From Dendrophyllia cribrosa (lineage: Eukaryota; Cnidaria; Anthozoa; Scleractinia; Dendrophylliidae), in contig JAJLRJ010000006.1 in NCBI GenBank assembly GCA_024195265.1, forward strand, positions 24,495,270-24,559,269: a stretch of DNA of 64,000 bases, read 5' to 3'. A program made the translations under genes and the position numbers. Shown here in pieces: positions 1 through 10,019 of the stretch (positions within the stretch are counted from its first letter, which is position 1; each line of letters starts with the position of its first letter). A model generated the notes under the pieces. That model ran no database searches, was not told where the DNA came from, and worked only from the letters and a program-made list of their open reading frames with translations.

Positions 1-352
1 TTCAACATTCATAACTTCTTTAATATGTATTCAAACGCCATCAAACTTTGTGACTTTTCCTAAAATTTATCTGGCAACAATTTCATATGACAATTTTTTG
101 ATCACGTGACTTGATGTTTCCATGGCAACAAGATTTTGACAGCCATGTTTTTTTTAAATTTGCATATTTATACCTTTGAATGAAGAAAAACAATGTTTAT
201 TGGTATAACTTTTGTATTTTTACGTCATTTAGCGTTTATTTATTGGTTTTGATTAATTTTGCGTCATGGTGTGGGTATTGTTCAGTGTCTTTTGAATCTT
301 TTGTTTTACGTCATTTGGTGATCACACCATCCGCAACACCAAGAAACTACCA
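1..352. other. Left flank outside the tandem array
   Basis: AT-rich sequence that does not recur elsewhere in the window. I see no convincing ORF, RNA gene or terminal repeat in it. It is the only stretch, together with the adjacent MITE and 806-858, that lies outside the 19.6-kb repeat units, so it is probably the sequence bordering the array. Confidence 0.6.
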
Positions 353-356
353 TTAA

Positions 357-801
357 AAGGGCTATGTCGCGAGGATGGCGGGTGAGTACTGGGTACTAAC
401 AACTTGAAAAACGTCCGGTGACTTTTTTTCAAGTTGGCGGCCATTACTGTCGAATTCGCTGCAATCCGTTCCATCCCGTCGTATTGCGTGGAAGGATAGA
501 TCCCAAGTTTACAAATTAGTTAGAGTATTTACTTGGCTAGATTTTTGTTAAATTATTTCTGCGATTTGTAAGTCGTACCTTCGAAAAATTCGATGGCTTC
601 CAGTAGTGGTAGAAGTTGGGGAGGAATTTGAAAGCGAAATCGATCGTGTGTTTGTTTACCACGCGTGGTTCGACACGAGTGCAAGCGCGATAAAACTTGC
701 CGCGATCCGGGAGGGAACAATAGAAATTTGACATGTGTGACGTCAGGTTACGTCACATGACAGGAACTCATTGCGCAGACTCACCTTGCGACATAGCCCC
801 T
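357..801. mobile_element. 445-bp MITE with TTAA target duplication
   Basis: Terminal inverted repeats close to AAGGGCTATGTCGC are seen at 357 and, reversed, ending at 801. Both ends abut TTAA (353-356 and 802-805). The inside has no coding capacity that I would support. TTAA duplication is typical of piggyBac and Kolobok DNA transposons; the superfamily is not settled here. Confidence 0.75.
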
Positions 802-927
802 TTAACTCAAGTGTAGCTTGTAAATATTCACTTTAAAATCCATCTGTGTATAAAAAATGTATTTATAATTAGACGTTTTTTGTTTTATGCTTTTCGAAGG
901 CAAGCTGGCGCTAAATTATTATAAACA

Positions 928-1198
928 TAGTTAATAGAATAAACTGGTTATGAAACTCAGTCAGTCTTTTGTTATATGTTTTTGTTCTCCATTTCTTTTG
1001 TTCGTTTGCCTTGACCCTGCACAAAACACAAAAGGTATTGAAATGCATATGAGCAACTGACCAGTAGAAACATTTGGGCTCACACGTTAAACAAAACAAT
1101 GTGCAGGGTCACGGTTCGTTCAACATAAAACAAAGCAGCTTTGTACACTCTTTTTGAAATTTGTTGAGCTTCATAACCAGTTTGTTCTATTAACTATG
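928..1198. mobile_element. 271-bp MITE private to unit 1 (hAT-like)
   Basis: Ends are inverted copies of AGTTAATAGAATAAACTGG with one or two changes. The direct repeat TTATAAACA flanks it (919-927 and 1199-1207). Units 2 and 3 have that 9-mer once at the same place, so this is a precise insertion. An 8-9 bp target duplication fits hAT elements; the terminal bases are ambiguous by one or two positions. Confidence 0.8.
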
Positions 1199-1207
1199 TT
1201 ATAAACA

Positions 1208-2616
1208 TTCACCATTCGCAAAAATATATATATTTGAAATTAATGCGACATTACTCCAAAATTGACCACAGTAAAGAGTGCACAAATGTTGTCAAATGAA
1301 AAGAAAAACTTTGATGGCAAAACTTTCTAACGAACGCTTTCAAAATTGGTATTTCATAATTACAGGCTTTATTGTGATTGGCTCAGTAGTAATTGGCTTC
1401 ATTTGCATAGGGCCTTTAAAGTTAGTGACGATTCCACCTAAAATCATTATTAGCTGCATTTACAGCGAATTGAGAATGAGTATACAGTGGAACAAGTCTT
1501 TACCTTGTCTCTAATTTAAACCCGTTTCTTTTTTGGGGGGTGAACTGAAAGTATTTCTACGAACGCTGTCTCAAGCCTTACGTTTTAAAGATTGTTTGAG
1601 GTCTACAAAACTCAAAACTCTCGTTTTTTAATTCAGGCCAATGCACTATGTATATGTTGCGGTTCAATTTTATCCTTGGTTCAAATGTTATTTTCCTTTG
1701 TTTTTGGCTATGGTAATGTATGATAATGAGTTTTAAACAAAGGAAAATAAAATTTGAACCAAGGATAAAATTTAACCACAACATATACATGCTTGGCTAT
1801 TTTTGTTTTTTATCAATGACTTGCATTGCGCTTGGGTAATTGTTAAAATATATACTTGTACAAGGACTGTGACGATTGTACATGTATCGACTAGACAATA
1901 GCTATTTTATGTTTAGCACTAAATTTATGTACACATTTTTTTTCTATCGTTCGAAAGCCCTAAACAATATAAACATGGATTTTTCTTGCACGCTTTTTTT
2001 CATTATTATTATTCCCTGCATTTTCATTTCCAAATATGTGGCAGAAGACCCAGGGGACAAGATTGGATAGCATGCATTTCGACTAAATAAAGTTTTATTT
2101 ATCTCAAATAGACTTAATTAAATTACTCACATTTCAATAGTCATGTGTCTTTTCTGGTCATTTCTTCCCTATATTTTGTGGACAATGCTTGAAAAACTGC
2201 GCCAGCATCCCTAAAGAGTTGGTAACCAAGCGTTCGGTGCTTATTTTTTAAAGGTTCTAAATTTTACGTTTTTTCTTTCACGATCCTGCGAAAGGAAAAG
2301 TTCACGCAAAAAAGCTTCCCGCACAATTTTGTTTCGTAAAAAGTTACTCCCACTGTCGATACAACACCTTTAAACGTTATGTAAAATCGTGTTTGTACCA
2401 ATTTACTTAAAACGCGCGTCTCTTTCGTTCAGAAACAAAACTTTGAGGAATAAAACGATGAGATTGTAGTCGATACACTACAAGTATTAAGCAGCTCAAA
2501 GCTGCTAAGCGCAACGGTCGGCCGTGTCCCACCCGTAACTAGCTTTTCGTGAAAGCATTCAAGGACCCGAGAGCCGCATTGAATTTTCTGGTTGTATTTA
2601 TCGTCTTTATGAGGCG
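1208..2616. other. AT-rich spacer, no gene recognised (unit 1)
   Basis: Contains the long hairpin at 1649-1789 and otherwise short, unconvincing ORFs. The same stretch is at about 20575-21936 in unit 2 and 51415-52778 in unit 3. I see no splice-supported coding structure before 2617. Confidence 0.5.
1649..1789. repeat. Long hairpin, 55-bp arms (unit 1)
   Basis: Arms 1649-1703 and 1735-1789 are inverted repeats with a few mismatches, separated by a 31-nt loop. The outer end reads TGTATATGTTG and returns as CAACATATACA. No target duplication is obvious, so this could be a small foldback MITE or a cruciform-prone element. Confidence 0.8.
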
Positions 2617-2861
2617 ATGACTGCGGTTTTGGATGTGAGATGCTTAGAAAGGAATGGACTCGCTCTTTATTCCAGCGAAGTGTTGGAACGATTGGAATCG
2701 ATTGAAGGTAACGTTTTGTCGCTTTTCGTTGGAGTGACTTGGAATTGCGAGTTCTCCCTTTACTTCTTTTAGGTCAAGTCAAACCAGAAATACCAAAACT
2801 CGCTAAAATGCCGTTTCGAAGCCATAAAGCCGCCAAGAAACAACACACAAACATTGTTTAG
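2617..2861 (+). CDS. Predicted two-exon small ORF, 59 aa (unit 1)
   Basis: ATG at 2617 opens exon 1 (2617-2707). A 65-bp GT-AG intron (2708-2772, pyrimidine-rich 3' end TTCTTTTAG) follows, and exon 2 runs to TAG at 2859-2861. The join is in frame and gives a 59-aa product starting MTAVLDVRCLERNG and ending with a lysine/histidine-rich tail. I do not recognise the family. It sits directly before a Penelope-B terminal fragment. The reading frame and splice sites are preserved in units 2 and 3 (21937, 52779). It may be the first exons of a truncated host gene or a repeat-borne relic; expression is not shown. Confidence 0.4.
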
Positions 2862-2865
2862 TGAG

Positions 2866-3350
2866 GTATGAACACTTTAATGGCTATAATAATTTTTCGA
2901 ATGAGGCCTAAAACTACTGTGATAAAACGGTTAACTCCAAGCTTTTGCCGATCAACGGCATCATCAGGGATAAAAAAAAAAATTCCGAGTGGGTCTATAT
3001 ACAAATGTAAAGTTAAATGTGTAAAAAGCGTAAGCATGTGGCAGGTATGTGAAATACATAAGAATAACATGGTATAAATAATAAAGTACAGATATGAATA
3101 AGAAGCGAATAAAATGGTCTAACAAGCGAGTGTCATGGAACAAAGAGTCTCTCGATCTCCAGATATGGTAAAATAGTCACTAGAACAAAAGGTCCGCGAA
3201 TTCGCTGCATTCGTTTCGGGAGTTAAGGGTCGGTTCGTATTTTCTTATGTAAAATGCTTCAAATAGGCGTAGATTTACGGGTTCGCTTTCTAGTACAATA
3301 GAAGGTCTCCCTGCAACAACGTCCTGAGTGCGTTTTTGGTAACTTTCACT
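2866..3350 (-). pseudogene. Penelope-like element B, 3' end remnant (unit 1)
   Basis: On the minus strand, 3350-3180 encodes the C-terminal tail of a GIY-YIG endonuclease: EAFYIRKYEPTLNSR is followed by a short acidic end and a TAG stop. The Glu and Asn are at the places expected for the domain's late conserved residues. Downstream come a 3' UTR and a pseudo-LTR-like segment with a TATATAGACC block and a hammerhead-like core near 2968-2937, where the GAAA is mutated. The same terminal segment returns in inverted orientation at 6192. This family differs from the intact elements at 42571-49490. No upstream reverse transcriptase is visible, so it is a 5'-truncated copy. Confidence 0.7.
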
Positions 3351-3634
3351 AAAATTGTATGTTTTAGGCTTTTAAAAGCACAGTTTTGTCAAATTATTGA
3401 TTTACTATTGTTAAGGTACTTAAAACAGCTCCAAAATGGGAAAGAAAATCCACATCTTTTTGAAAATGTTTTGGGCCCCTATGACACCCTATGGCTCCCA
3501 GGATACACTATGTATCTTTTCAAAATAAAAAATTATTCTGTTCGAAGATAGAAGATTTGTTGACCTGGTTTAAATCCTTTCAGCCATATTTACATGATCC
3601 AGTCATAATTTTGGCAAGTGAGTACACGTATTTT
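3351..3634. other. Spacer between the two Penelope remnants
   Basis: About 280 bp with no recognisable gene, repeated at about 22672-22955 and 55552-55835. A short ORF of 71 codons is open in all three copies, but its composition is unremarkable and I do not call it a gene. Confidence 0.4.
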
Positions 3635-4661
3635 GTGCACGTTGTTGGCCCGTATTAACAACAGAAGAAATGTGCCAGTTTTTCAAGAAACGTGGGTACC
3701 CTGATTCTGTTGTTAATACGGGCCAACAACGTGCACAACAGATCGACAGACAATCAACACTACAAACGCCACAGAAAGAAGAGAACGAGAGAATTCCATT
3801 CACCCTCACTTTCCACCCACACAACAACACAGTCAAAAGCATCATTTTAAAAAAATTTCAAATTACTCCAAAACGACCCCGAAACTGGCAGAATGTTTTC
3901 ACAACCCCCACTAATTTCGTTCAAACGGGACAAAAACATAGGCAACTTTCTAGTTACGAGCGCACTGAAATCTGACGAGGAACCGGGAACTTTTAAATGC
4001 ACACGCACACGATGTAACACTTGTCCTTTCATTCACAACGCGGACAAAATAACAGGACCCTAACGATCTATTAAAATCACTGATCGTTTTACATGCACCT
4101 CCGTAAATGTTATCTACTGCATAACATGTACTTTTTGCAAAAAAATCTACATTGGCGAAACAGGGAGGAGACTGGGCGACCGTTTTCGTGAACATCTCCG
4201 AGACGTTGAAAAAAATGACAAAGACGCATCCAAACCAGTCGCGCGCCATTTTAATCTTACTAACCATTCTAAACAACACATGACAATCTGCGGCCTTTCC
4301 CTACACCAGGGTAACACAGAAAGCCGTAAAAACCTAGAACCGAAAAAATCATCTTTCAAATCGGCACTCTCAAACCCCACGGAATCAACGAACGCTTTTC
4401 ATTCAACTAATTTACGTTTGTTTTTCACGTCACCATATTTCCACCAATAGCGTAGCTCCACCGCTTACTATATAAAACCACACACTACCCACAATTCCTT
4501 GATTCGCTCCGACCAAGGGCTAGCGCTCGAAACGTCAGCTATTTGTTGAATCTTTTTACGGTGGTCAATTTACCTTATCGACTCAGTCGATAAAACTAAA
4601 TTCTCGTGTTTCATCCCCCCACCGACGCAGCACCACAGTTTCTCTAGAAACTTACCCCATT
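3635..4661 (+). pseudogene. Penelope-like element A, 3' remnant (unit 1)
   Basis: Matches the last quarter (about residues 657-903) and 3' terminus of the intact elements at 42571-49490. It covers the linker zinc finger and GIY-YIG domain, then the 3' end finishing CCCCATT. It is dead. An extra A in the run near 3848 and two extra bases at GAACCG near 4338 shift the frame, and unit 1 alone has a nonsense change (CCC TAA) at about 4062. The first 30 bp (3635-3664) are an inverted copy of 3707-3737, a 5' micro-inversion shared by all three units. Confidence 0.85.
4501..4552 (+). ncRNA. Hammerhead-like motif with G8 changed to C (unit 1)
   Basis: GATTC...GAATC outer stem, stem II hairpin GGGC-TAGC-GCTC, then CGAAACGTC. 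The core reads CGACCAA where intact elements have CGACGAA, so the base aligned to catalytic G8 is C. A TTG insertion enlarges the stem I internal loop. Probably inactive. Confidence 0.6.
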
Positions 4662-5690
4662 TATAACGTTATTTAAGGCGGGCTTATCGATCGCGTTCGC
4701 CACTTGCGACAACATGGCTGAACAGCGAACAACTCAGTGGTTAAGCGCTGGTTTAAACCATGTTAAAGGCCCGCTCGACGATGGAAGGACATCATGAAGT
4801 CCGGAAATCCTTAAGTCTCTAGCACCTCTCAAAGAAACGAGTCGTGTTTCTTGTCATACCTTGTGTCTAAAGCGCCATTTAGCGCTCGTGAAAAATGGAC
4901 CTTGGTGGACAAGGCGAGCCGGCGGGAAAGTCTGCAATCATTTTGGATCAGAAAAGCGGCAGCGTTGTGAGTTGTGGCCCATTTGCCAATTGCCATCCCG
5001 TGCCGTGGTCGAAATGCCCGATATCCGAAGTGCTTCCAGACTTATAATATTTTGCTATAATTTTTTCCCGACATGCTTTGCGACAGTGGCGGAGAGGCCC
5101 GCTATGCGTGTTCGGGCACTTGAAATACAGCTTTGACCCGCTCGAAGTGAGTTCTTGCTGGCCGGCCGAAATTGGGAAAGGCAGGCAGAGGCTGTGAGTC
5201 GGAGCGGAGAACCGGAAGCGCTTCCTAGGAGGTCCGCAAGGGAGATGGTGTGAAACTAAGTGGCTGACCAGTATTGGCGATAAAATGGAGCGATTTTGAG
5301 GGAATGGACTTCGGTTCGGGATTGTTTTTTTTTTTCTTGAGCAGAATTTAGCGTACAGGCCGAAACTTAGCCATCTGAAGTGAAAAATCAGCATAAAATC
5401 GAGAAATTTGGGCAAACTTAGGGATTCATTTTCTCGAGCAGAGACACGGAATTATCTTTTTTTTGCATACGTTATTTCTCAAAAACGAAATTCTGAACAA
5501 TGATTTGCAATTTATTTGTAGCTCAAATGCCAAAGATGAGGCAAATCTAAGCGAGAATAAATAAAAAAGGCCTTAAGTTCGACATGAGACGGTTATGCAC
5601 CCAGCCCTTCAAATGTCTAACTCGATAAGTATTCATAACACTAATCCCAAGCGGCATATAGTACACAAAGACAACACGCTGCAGTGTCTT
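4662..5690. other. GC-richer block with conserved overlapping ORFs (unit 1)
   Basis: Begins after the Penelope-A end and is more GC-rich than its surroundings. An ATG at 4714 opens a frame interrupted once by TGA at about 4795. Further frames follow to about 5255 on the plus strand, and a 155-codon frame is open on the minus strand (5415-4948). I cannot tell which strand, if any, is coding and do not recognise the products. A host exon or promoter fragment carried in the unit is possible. Confidence 0.35.
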
Positions 5691-5704
5691 TTTTAGTTTT
5701 ATTG

Positions 5705-6190
5705 ATGAAAGGAACAACTTGAGCGGTTAATTACTGAAACAAACAACTTAATTGTGCCTTTTTTTAAGTGAAATGGACAACTTTAGTATTTTTTCTATTA
5801 AGTGAAAAGAACAACTTAAGCAGTTTAACAGCAGCGAAACCAGCATCTTGAGTGCTTCAAAAGCAATAAAACGAACAACAAAAACGGTTTAGCCGCAGCG
5901 AAATGAACAACTTTAGCGGTTTAAAAGCAGTGGAAAAACAACTTGCGCTTTTTGCGAGTGAAACGAACAACTTGAGTGGTTTAAAGGCAGTGAAACTATT
6001 CCCACAACCTTCCTTTTTTTTTCTCGAGTGAAACGAACAACTTGAGTGGTTTAAAGGCAGTGAAACTAACAACTTGCGTTTTTTTTCGAGTGAAACGAAC
6101 AACTTGAGTGGTTTAAAGGCATGGAAACTAACAACTTGCGTTTCTTTTTCGAGTGAAACGAACAACTTGAGTGGTTTAAAGGCATGGAAA
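5705..6190. repeat. Irregular AACAACTT minisatellite (unit 1)
   Basis: Repeats of roughly 40-60 bp built on AACAACTTGAGTGGTTTAAA and GAGTGAAACG. Unit 1 has the most copies, the last four being nearly identical. It lies just before the second Penelope-B terminal segment. Confidence 0.8.
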
Positions 6191-6191
6191 C

Positions 6192-6470
6192 TAAAATGAC
6201 ACTCGCTTGTTGGACCATTTTATTCGCTTCTTATTCATGTCTGTACCTTATTATTTATACCGTGTTATTCTTATGTATTTCACATACTTGCCACATTCTT
6301 ACGCTTTTTACGCATTATTTACTTTACATTTGTATAAAGATCCACGGGGAATATTTTTCTTTTTATCCCTGATGATGCCGTTGATCGGCGAAAGCTTGGA
6401 TTTTATCGTTTCATCACAGTAGTTTTAGGCCTCATTCGAAAAATTATTATATTCTTTAAATGATACTGAA
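6192..6470 (+). mobile_element. Penelope-B terminal segment (pseudo-LTR), plus orientation (unit 1)
   Basis: Inverted counterpart of 2866-3138, so the region 2866-6470 is bounded by the same Penelope-B terminal segment in opposite orientations. It contains a TATAAAGATCC block about 30 nt before a hammerhead-like core at 6369-6400. Confidence 0.65.
6369..6400 (+). ncRNA. Hammerhead-like core of Penelope-B (unit 1)
   Basis: CTGATGA, then a stem II hairpin GCCG-TTGAT-CGGC, then GAAA and GCTT. ATCC before the core can pair with GGAT after it as stem I. Stem III would be the palindrome AGCT with no loop, and U follows at the cleavage position. This is the same architecture as the Penelope-A motif. 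Confidence 0.55.
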
Positions 6471-6698
6471 GGACAACATCCAAAGACTTTTAATATCCAT
6501 TAAAATGGCTATTTATTTATAATTTTGATATTTTGTCAAATTCACGATAAAATCCCATACAAATCCTTATATTTTTGTCGTTTAAGTATTCCTTTTGTGA
6601 GTCTGGGCTCCATGTGCAATTACTTACGTATATATATATTCATGCAACTGCTGTCGATATTGAAGTTATTTGAATTTTAGCGTCCTTTATGTAACGTG

Positions 6699-6771
6699 GT
6701 TTCCGTAGTGTAGTAGTTATCACGTCCGCCTAACACGCGGAAGGTCGCCAGTTGAAGTCTGGCCGGAAACG
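6699..6771 (+). tRNA. tRNA-Val(AAC), degenerate (unit 1, module 1)
   Basis: A 73-nt cloverleaf with acceptor GTTTCCG/CGGAAAC and loop CTAACAC. Two changes hit the elbow: the D loop reads TAGTAGTT in place of TAGTGGTT, and the T loop reads TTGAAGT in place of TTCAAGC, losing the invariant C56 and the B box. Discriminator is G in place of A. Probably a pseudogene, although the stems are intact. Confidence 0.7.
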
Positions 6772-7626
6772 CATTTTTTTTTCCATTTTTTTTTCTCCTA
6801 TTTTTAATATTCCAATCATGGAAATTTGTTAATGACCAAAACTATTACATTTTTCCAGAAATAAATATACAGTAATTAAAAAGAAGCAAATAAAAAAAAA
6901 TCAGGAGACCATCAATATTGATGGCATCTGAAAAAATACAAATCTGTCTGAAAATTTCGTCTTTCATCGGCACATTTATAAGGCACTGAAACGACACCAA
7001 AAGGACCAGTCTGATGATTTTTTTAGCGTCAGACAGAGATTTCGGTGGCCTGCTAAACTACCTAACAGGCCTAATGGCGTTGCCATTGCGCGAAACGCGA
7101 GTAACGCGTGCGAGGCGCGCGAGGGAGGGAATCGTGTCCTGGGCTTGACCGTCACAATAGCGCCTATTCTTTGTTTCGCTTACGTCATATTGAAATTCAG
7201 ATACATTAAACAACAGATTTCGATTCCAAAATGTTTATGGCATTGTAGAGAGTTTAAAACTACACATCTGGGCCATATTTTGAAGCGCAAGAGCGTTTTG
7301 TTCAAGAGTTTATATAATTAATATAGGCGAACGAGACACTTGTATAATTATATAGTTTCGTTTATGTGGTACCGTTTAAAGTGTCTATGAAATGTAATTT
7401 TTTCTTCGTTTTTCTGTAGTTTATTGTGTTCAGAGAACGAAAATAATAATTATTTTCGGAGGTAAAGAATGAAAATCGTTTTTTTAGCCGCTCAACACTT
7501 CGTCACTTCGGTTAAAAGTGGCTCCAATTTTTGGAGAGCTTGGGGCGAGCGGGAGTGAGTGATAACGTAAATTACGCAGAAAGGATGACACATTGATTTG
7601 TTTATAGCCTACGTGGCAGGCGTTCG

Positions 7627-7766
7627 AAGGGGAAGGGGAAGGGGAAGGGGAAGGGGAAGGGGAAGGGGAAGGGGAAGGGTAAAGGGAAGGGGAAGGGGAA
7701 GGGGAAGGGGAAGGGGAAGGGGAAGGGGAAGGGGAAGGGGAAGGGGAAGGGGAAGGGGAAGGGGGA
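7627..7766. repeat. (GGGGAA)n microsatellite, about 23 copies (unit 1)
   Basis: Nearly perfect hexamer array with one GGGTAAA variant, inside the TTAA-family body. The open frames over it (GRGRGR, or FPFPFP on the other strand) reflect the repeat and are not genes. The G-rich strand could form quadruplexes. Confidence 0.95.
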
Positions 7767-8453
7767 GAATTCAGGCGCGAGAGAACGCGAAGGGTGACCC
7801 CTTCCTCGCGCGAGCCACACAGGCTAGACTTTTATTTACGCTATAATTCCCTTTTTTGCCAACGCTTTTGGCCGTACAAATGTGAAATCGCGCCTAATAT
7901 GTTTCTTTACAGTCACTTGAAGGTGTAAAGGATCCGTTTTTTGATCGTGTCCACTGTAGTTTTGCCGTAGCTAGGCAAACCGACTGTGCCGCTTGAGGGA
8001 AGGAAATGAACATAAAGAAGACGAACTTCAATTTAGATTATTGAACGTGAAAGGTATGCATTTTAGTATCTCAGCATCTCAGTAGCTCGCCAGTTGAGAT
8101 GAAAGCTTGTTGAACGCAGAGGCTATATTATTAATTATTTTTATTTAGTGGCTCAGTGACTAGCGTTTATCAAACGCGAATGATATATTTGTGGTACAAA
8201 CAATGTATATTACATGATATTAGCGACTCGGCCGGTCTCCTCTGCCGATTCTACATACATGCATACATACGTAGTTTATTTGGTGAAGCAGGTTAATATA
8301 AGGCTAAAGCTGATGTGGACCTGCTATACTAACTAAAAATTATACTAATTACAAAGTTATAAAATTGAATGCATACAGTAAATGAGTCCATAAAAACATT
8401 AAAGTTCATTCTGAAGTTCATTGATCCCGCATGGAGTTATGAGCTTATTTTAT

Positions 8454-8669
8454 CGGTATATACTTCATGGTAACACACCATATAGGGATCCTATCATATA
8501 GGGATCCTAAAAACTCATTTTAAAATGGTTAGCTTTTATTTACTGTTATGGGTAGTGATATCCATAACAGTAAATAAAAGCTAACCATTTTAAAATGAGT
8601 TTATAGCCCTAAATAAGTGCCGGATTCTTTGATGTGCATAAATTAAAACCCACCATGAAGTATATCCCA
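8454..8669. mobile_element. 216-bp hairpin MITE (unit 1)
   Basis: Ends are inverted (TATACTTCATGG and CCATGAAGTATA) and flanked by TTTTAT on both sides (8448-8453, 8670-8675). Module 3 shows the uninterrupted TTTTATCGGCTTGG. The centre is a perfect inverted repeat: 41-bp arms 8511-8551 and 8562-8602 with a 10-nt loop. Confidence 0.8.
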
Positions 8670-8675
8670 TTTTAT

Positions 8676-9988
8676 AATTCAACACATTGATACACTGCCC
8701 AAATATGGTCAAAAAGTTATCGATATATGTTATGTCCACATGACGTATAATCAGCGATGGCGGTAAATTTGGTATTTTGAAGGAAAGTGAAAATGACTGC
8801 TGCCTGCAATTTCGTGTTTTTGGGCGAAAAAGTGCGTGAACTATTAGTTAAAAAAGGGAAAAGAAAGAAAAAAAGAGAAGAAAAGAAAAGAGAAAAAATA
8901 TTGTTCACATGATTGGTCAGGGCAAAAAAGGCGCGAAATTTTCGCGTTGTCGCGGTCGCAGTGTTTCTTGGCGTAGCTGAATGAAAACTGGTTCAAAGTT
9001 TAACCGCTCGCCGACAAGGAGTGAATGAAGGAGCACAATTTTCGTAAAATTCCTTTGGTAATCACCTTTGGAATATGATATAGACTTGATGCTTTCTCAG
9101 AAAAGTTTCTGATCTCGTCATTACGGTTGGTATAGGAGCTAAAAAACGAGCAAGTTTGTAAACAACATTGATCGACTCAGCTTGTACTTCGATGTTTGAA
9201 AATTTGGTGCTGATGGAAGGGAATAAAAAGCCAAATCAACTACAGGTACGATGTTTTAACCGTTTCTTGTATCCTTTAGCTGTGAATTTTTGTACGCTGC
9301 AGTTCTTTCCGACTTTTCGCCGCTATGTTTAGGTTCGTAGCCGTGTGTTTGTTCAATTTGTTTTGATTCTGAATTGAACTTTTTAAGATACAAAACACTT
9401 GTAACTATAAAGACATTCTATGCCATTTTACTATGTTTTAATTCTTGTAGTCACTACTCTGTCCCGTTCTTTGAGTAGACGAAAGCTCTTCGTAGAAACT
9501 CTCAACTGATTGTGTACGCTAAATTAATTTTAGCTTGGCAAAAGTTTCGGCATTCGCTGTTTGTTGTTTAAGAAATGGTCCGAGGTAAAATATTGTTGTT
9601 AGCCTTTTTACTTAATAAAAGGTTGTATATCTCAATGATTTTTTTCTCGAAACTGTGATTTGTTATCAATGTGTTGAATTATAAAACAGTTATAGTGTTC
9701 AAGTTTGCGCAATATTGACAAAGGCGCCACTTTCATTCCTGAACTGTGTGATGTTGCAAGTTTCGCGCGTTAAAACATATGTAAGCTTTTTTTAAAATAA
9801 AAGGCTAGTCGGCGATATTTTCTCTTCAAACTGTCAGTGCTTTGTGTTATCAATATGTTGAATTATAAAACTATTATAGCGCTCAAGCTTGCGTGATATC
9901 GCCTAATTTTAGCCGACTCGGCCTACGGCCTCGTCGGCTAAGTATTAGGCGATATCACGCGCGCTTTCGCGCTATAATAGTTAATTAT
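8676..9988. mobile_element. 1313-bp insertion private to unit 1
   Basis: Absent from unit 2 at the same position (27802) and from module 3, so it is an insertion and not a loss elsewhere. TTAT flanks both ends. A left-end motif AATTCAACACATTGATA recurs inverted at about 9665 and 9850, followed by the terminal hairpin 9869-9982. A short ATG-led stretch near 9190 ends at a GTACGATG donor-like site. No recognisable transposase remains. Confidence 0.6.
9869..9982. repeat. Foldback hairpin at the end of the private insert
   Basis: Arms of about 50 bp (starting AACTATTATAGCGC and closing GCGCTATAATAGTT), with GCGTGATATCGCCTAAT and its inverse inside. The tip is a GC-rich palindrome, GACTCGGCCTACGGCCTCGTC. 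It can extrude as a cruciform. Confidence 0.8.
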
Positions 9989-10019
9989 CAGCTTGGCAGT
10001 TCGCCCGTCGGCTAAACTG

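Noticed and set aside
6699..7370. tRNA-derived SINE in place of tRNA genes
   Set aside because: The tRNA part is a full cloverleaf with a terminator directly after it, the conserved flank extends upstream as well as downstream, and I see no A-tail or target duplications around the modules. Not fully excluded for the degenerate copies.
7598..7846. GRGRGR / FPFPFP proteins over the hexamer arrays (also at 59638-60028)
   Set aside because: The frames exist only because a 6-bp repeat has no stops; the same locus in unit 2 has five repeats and no such protein.
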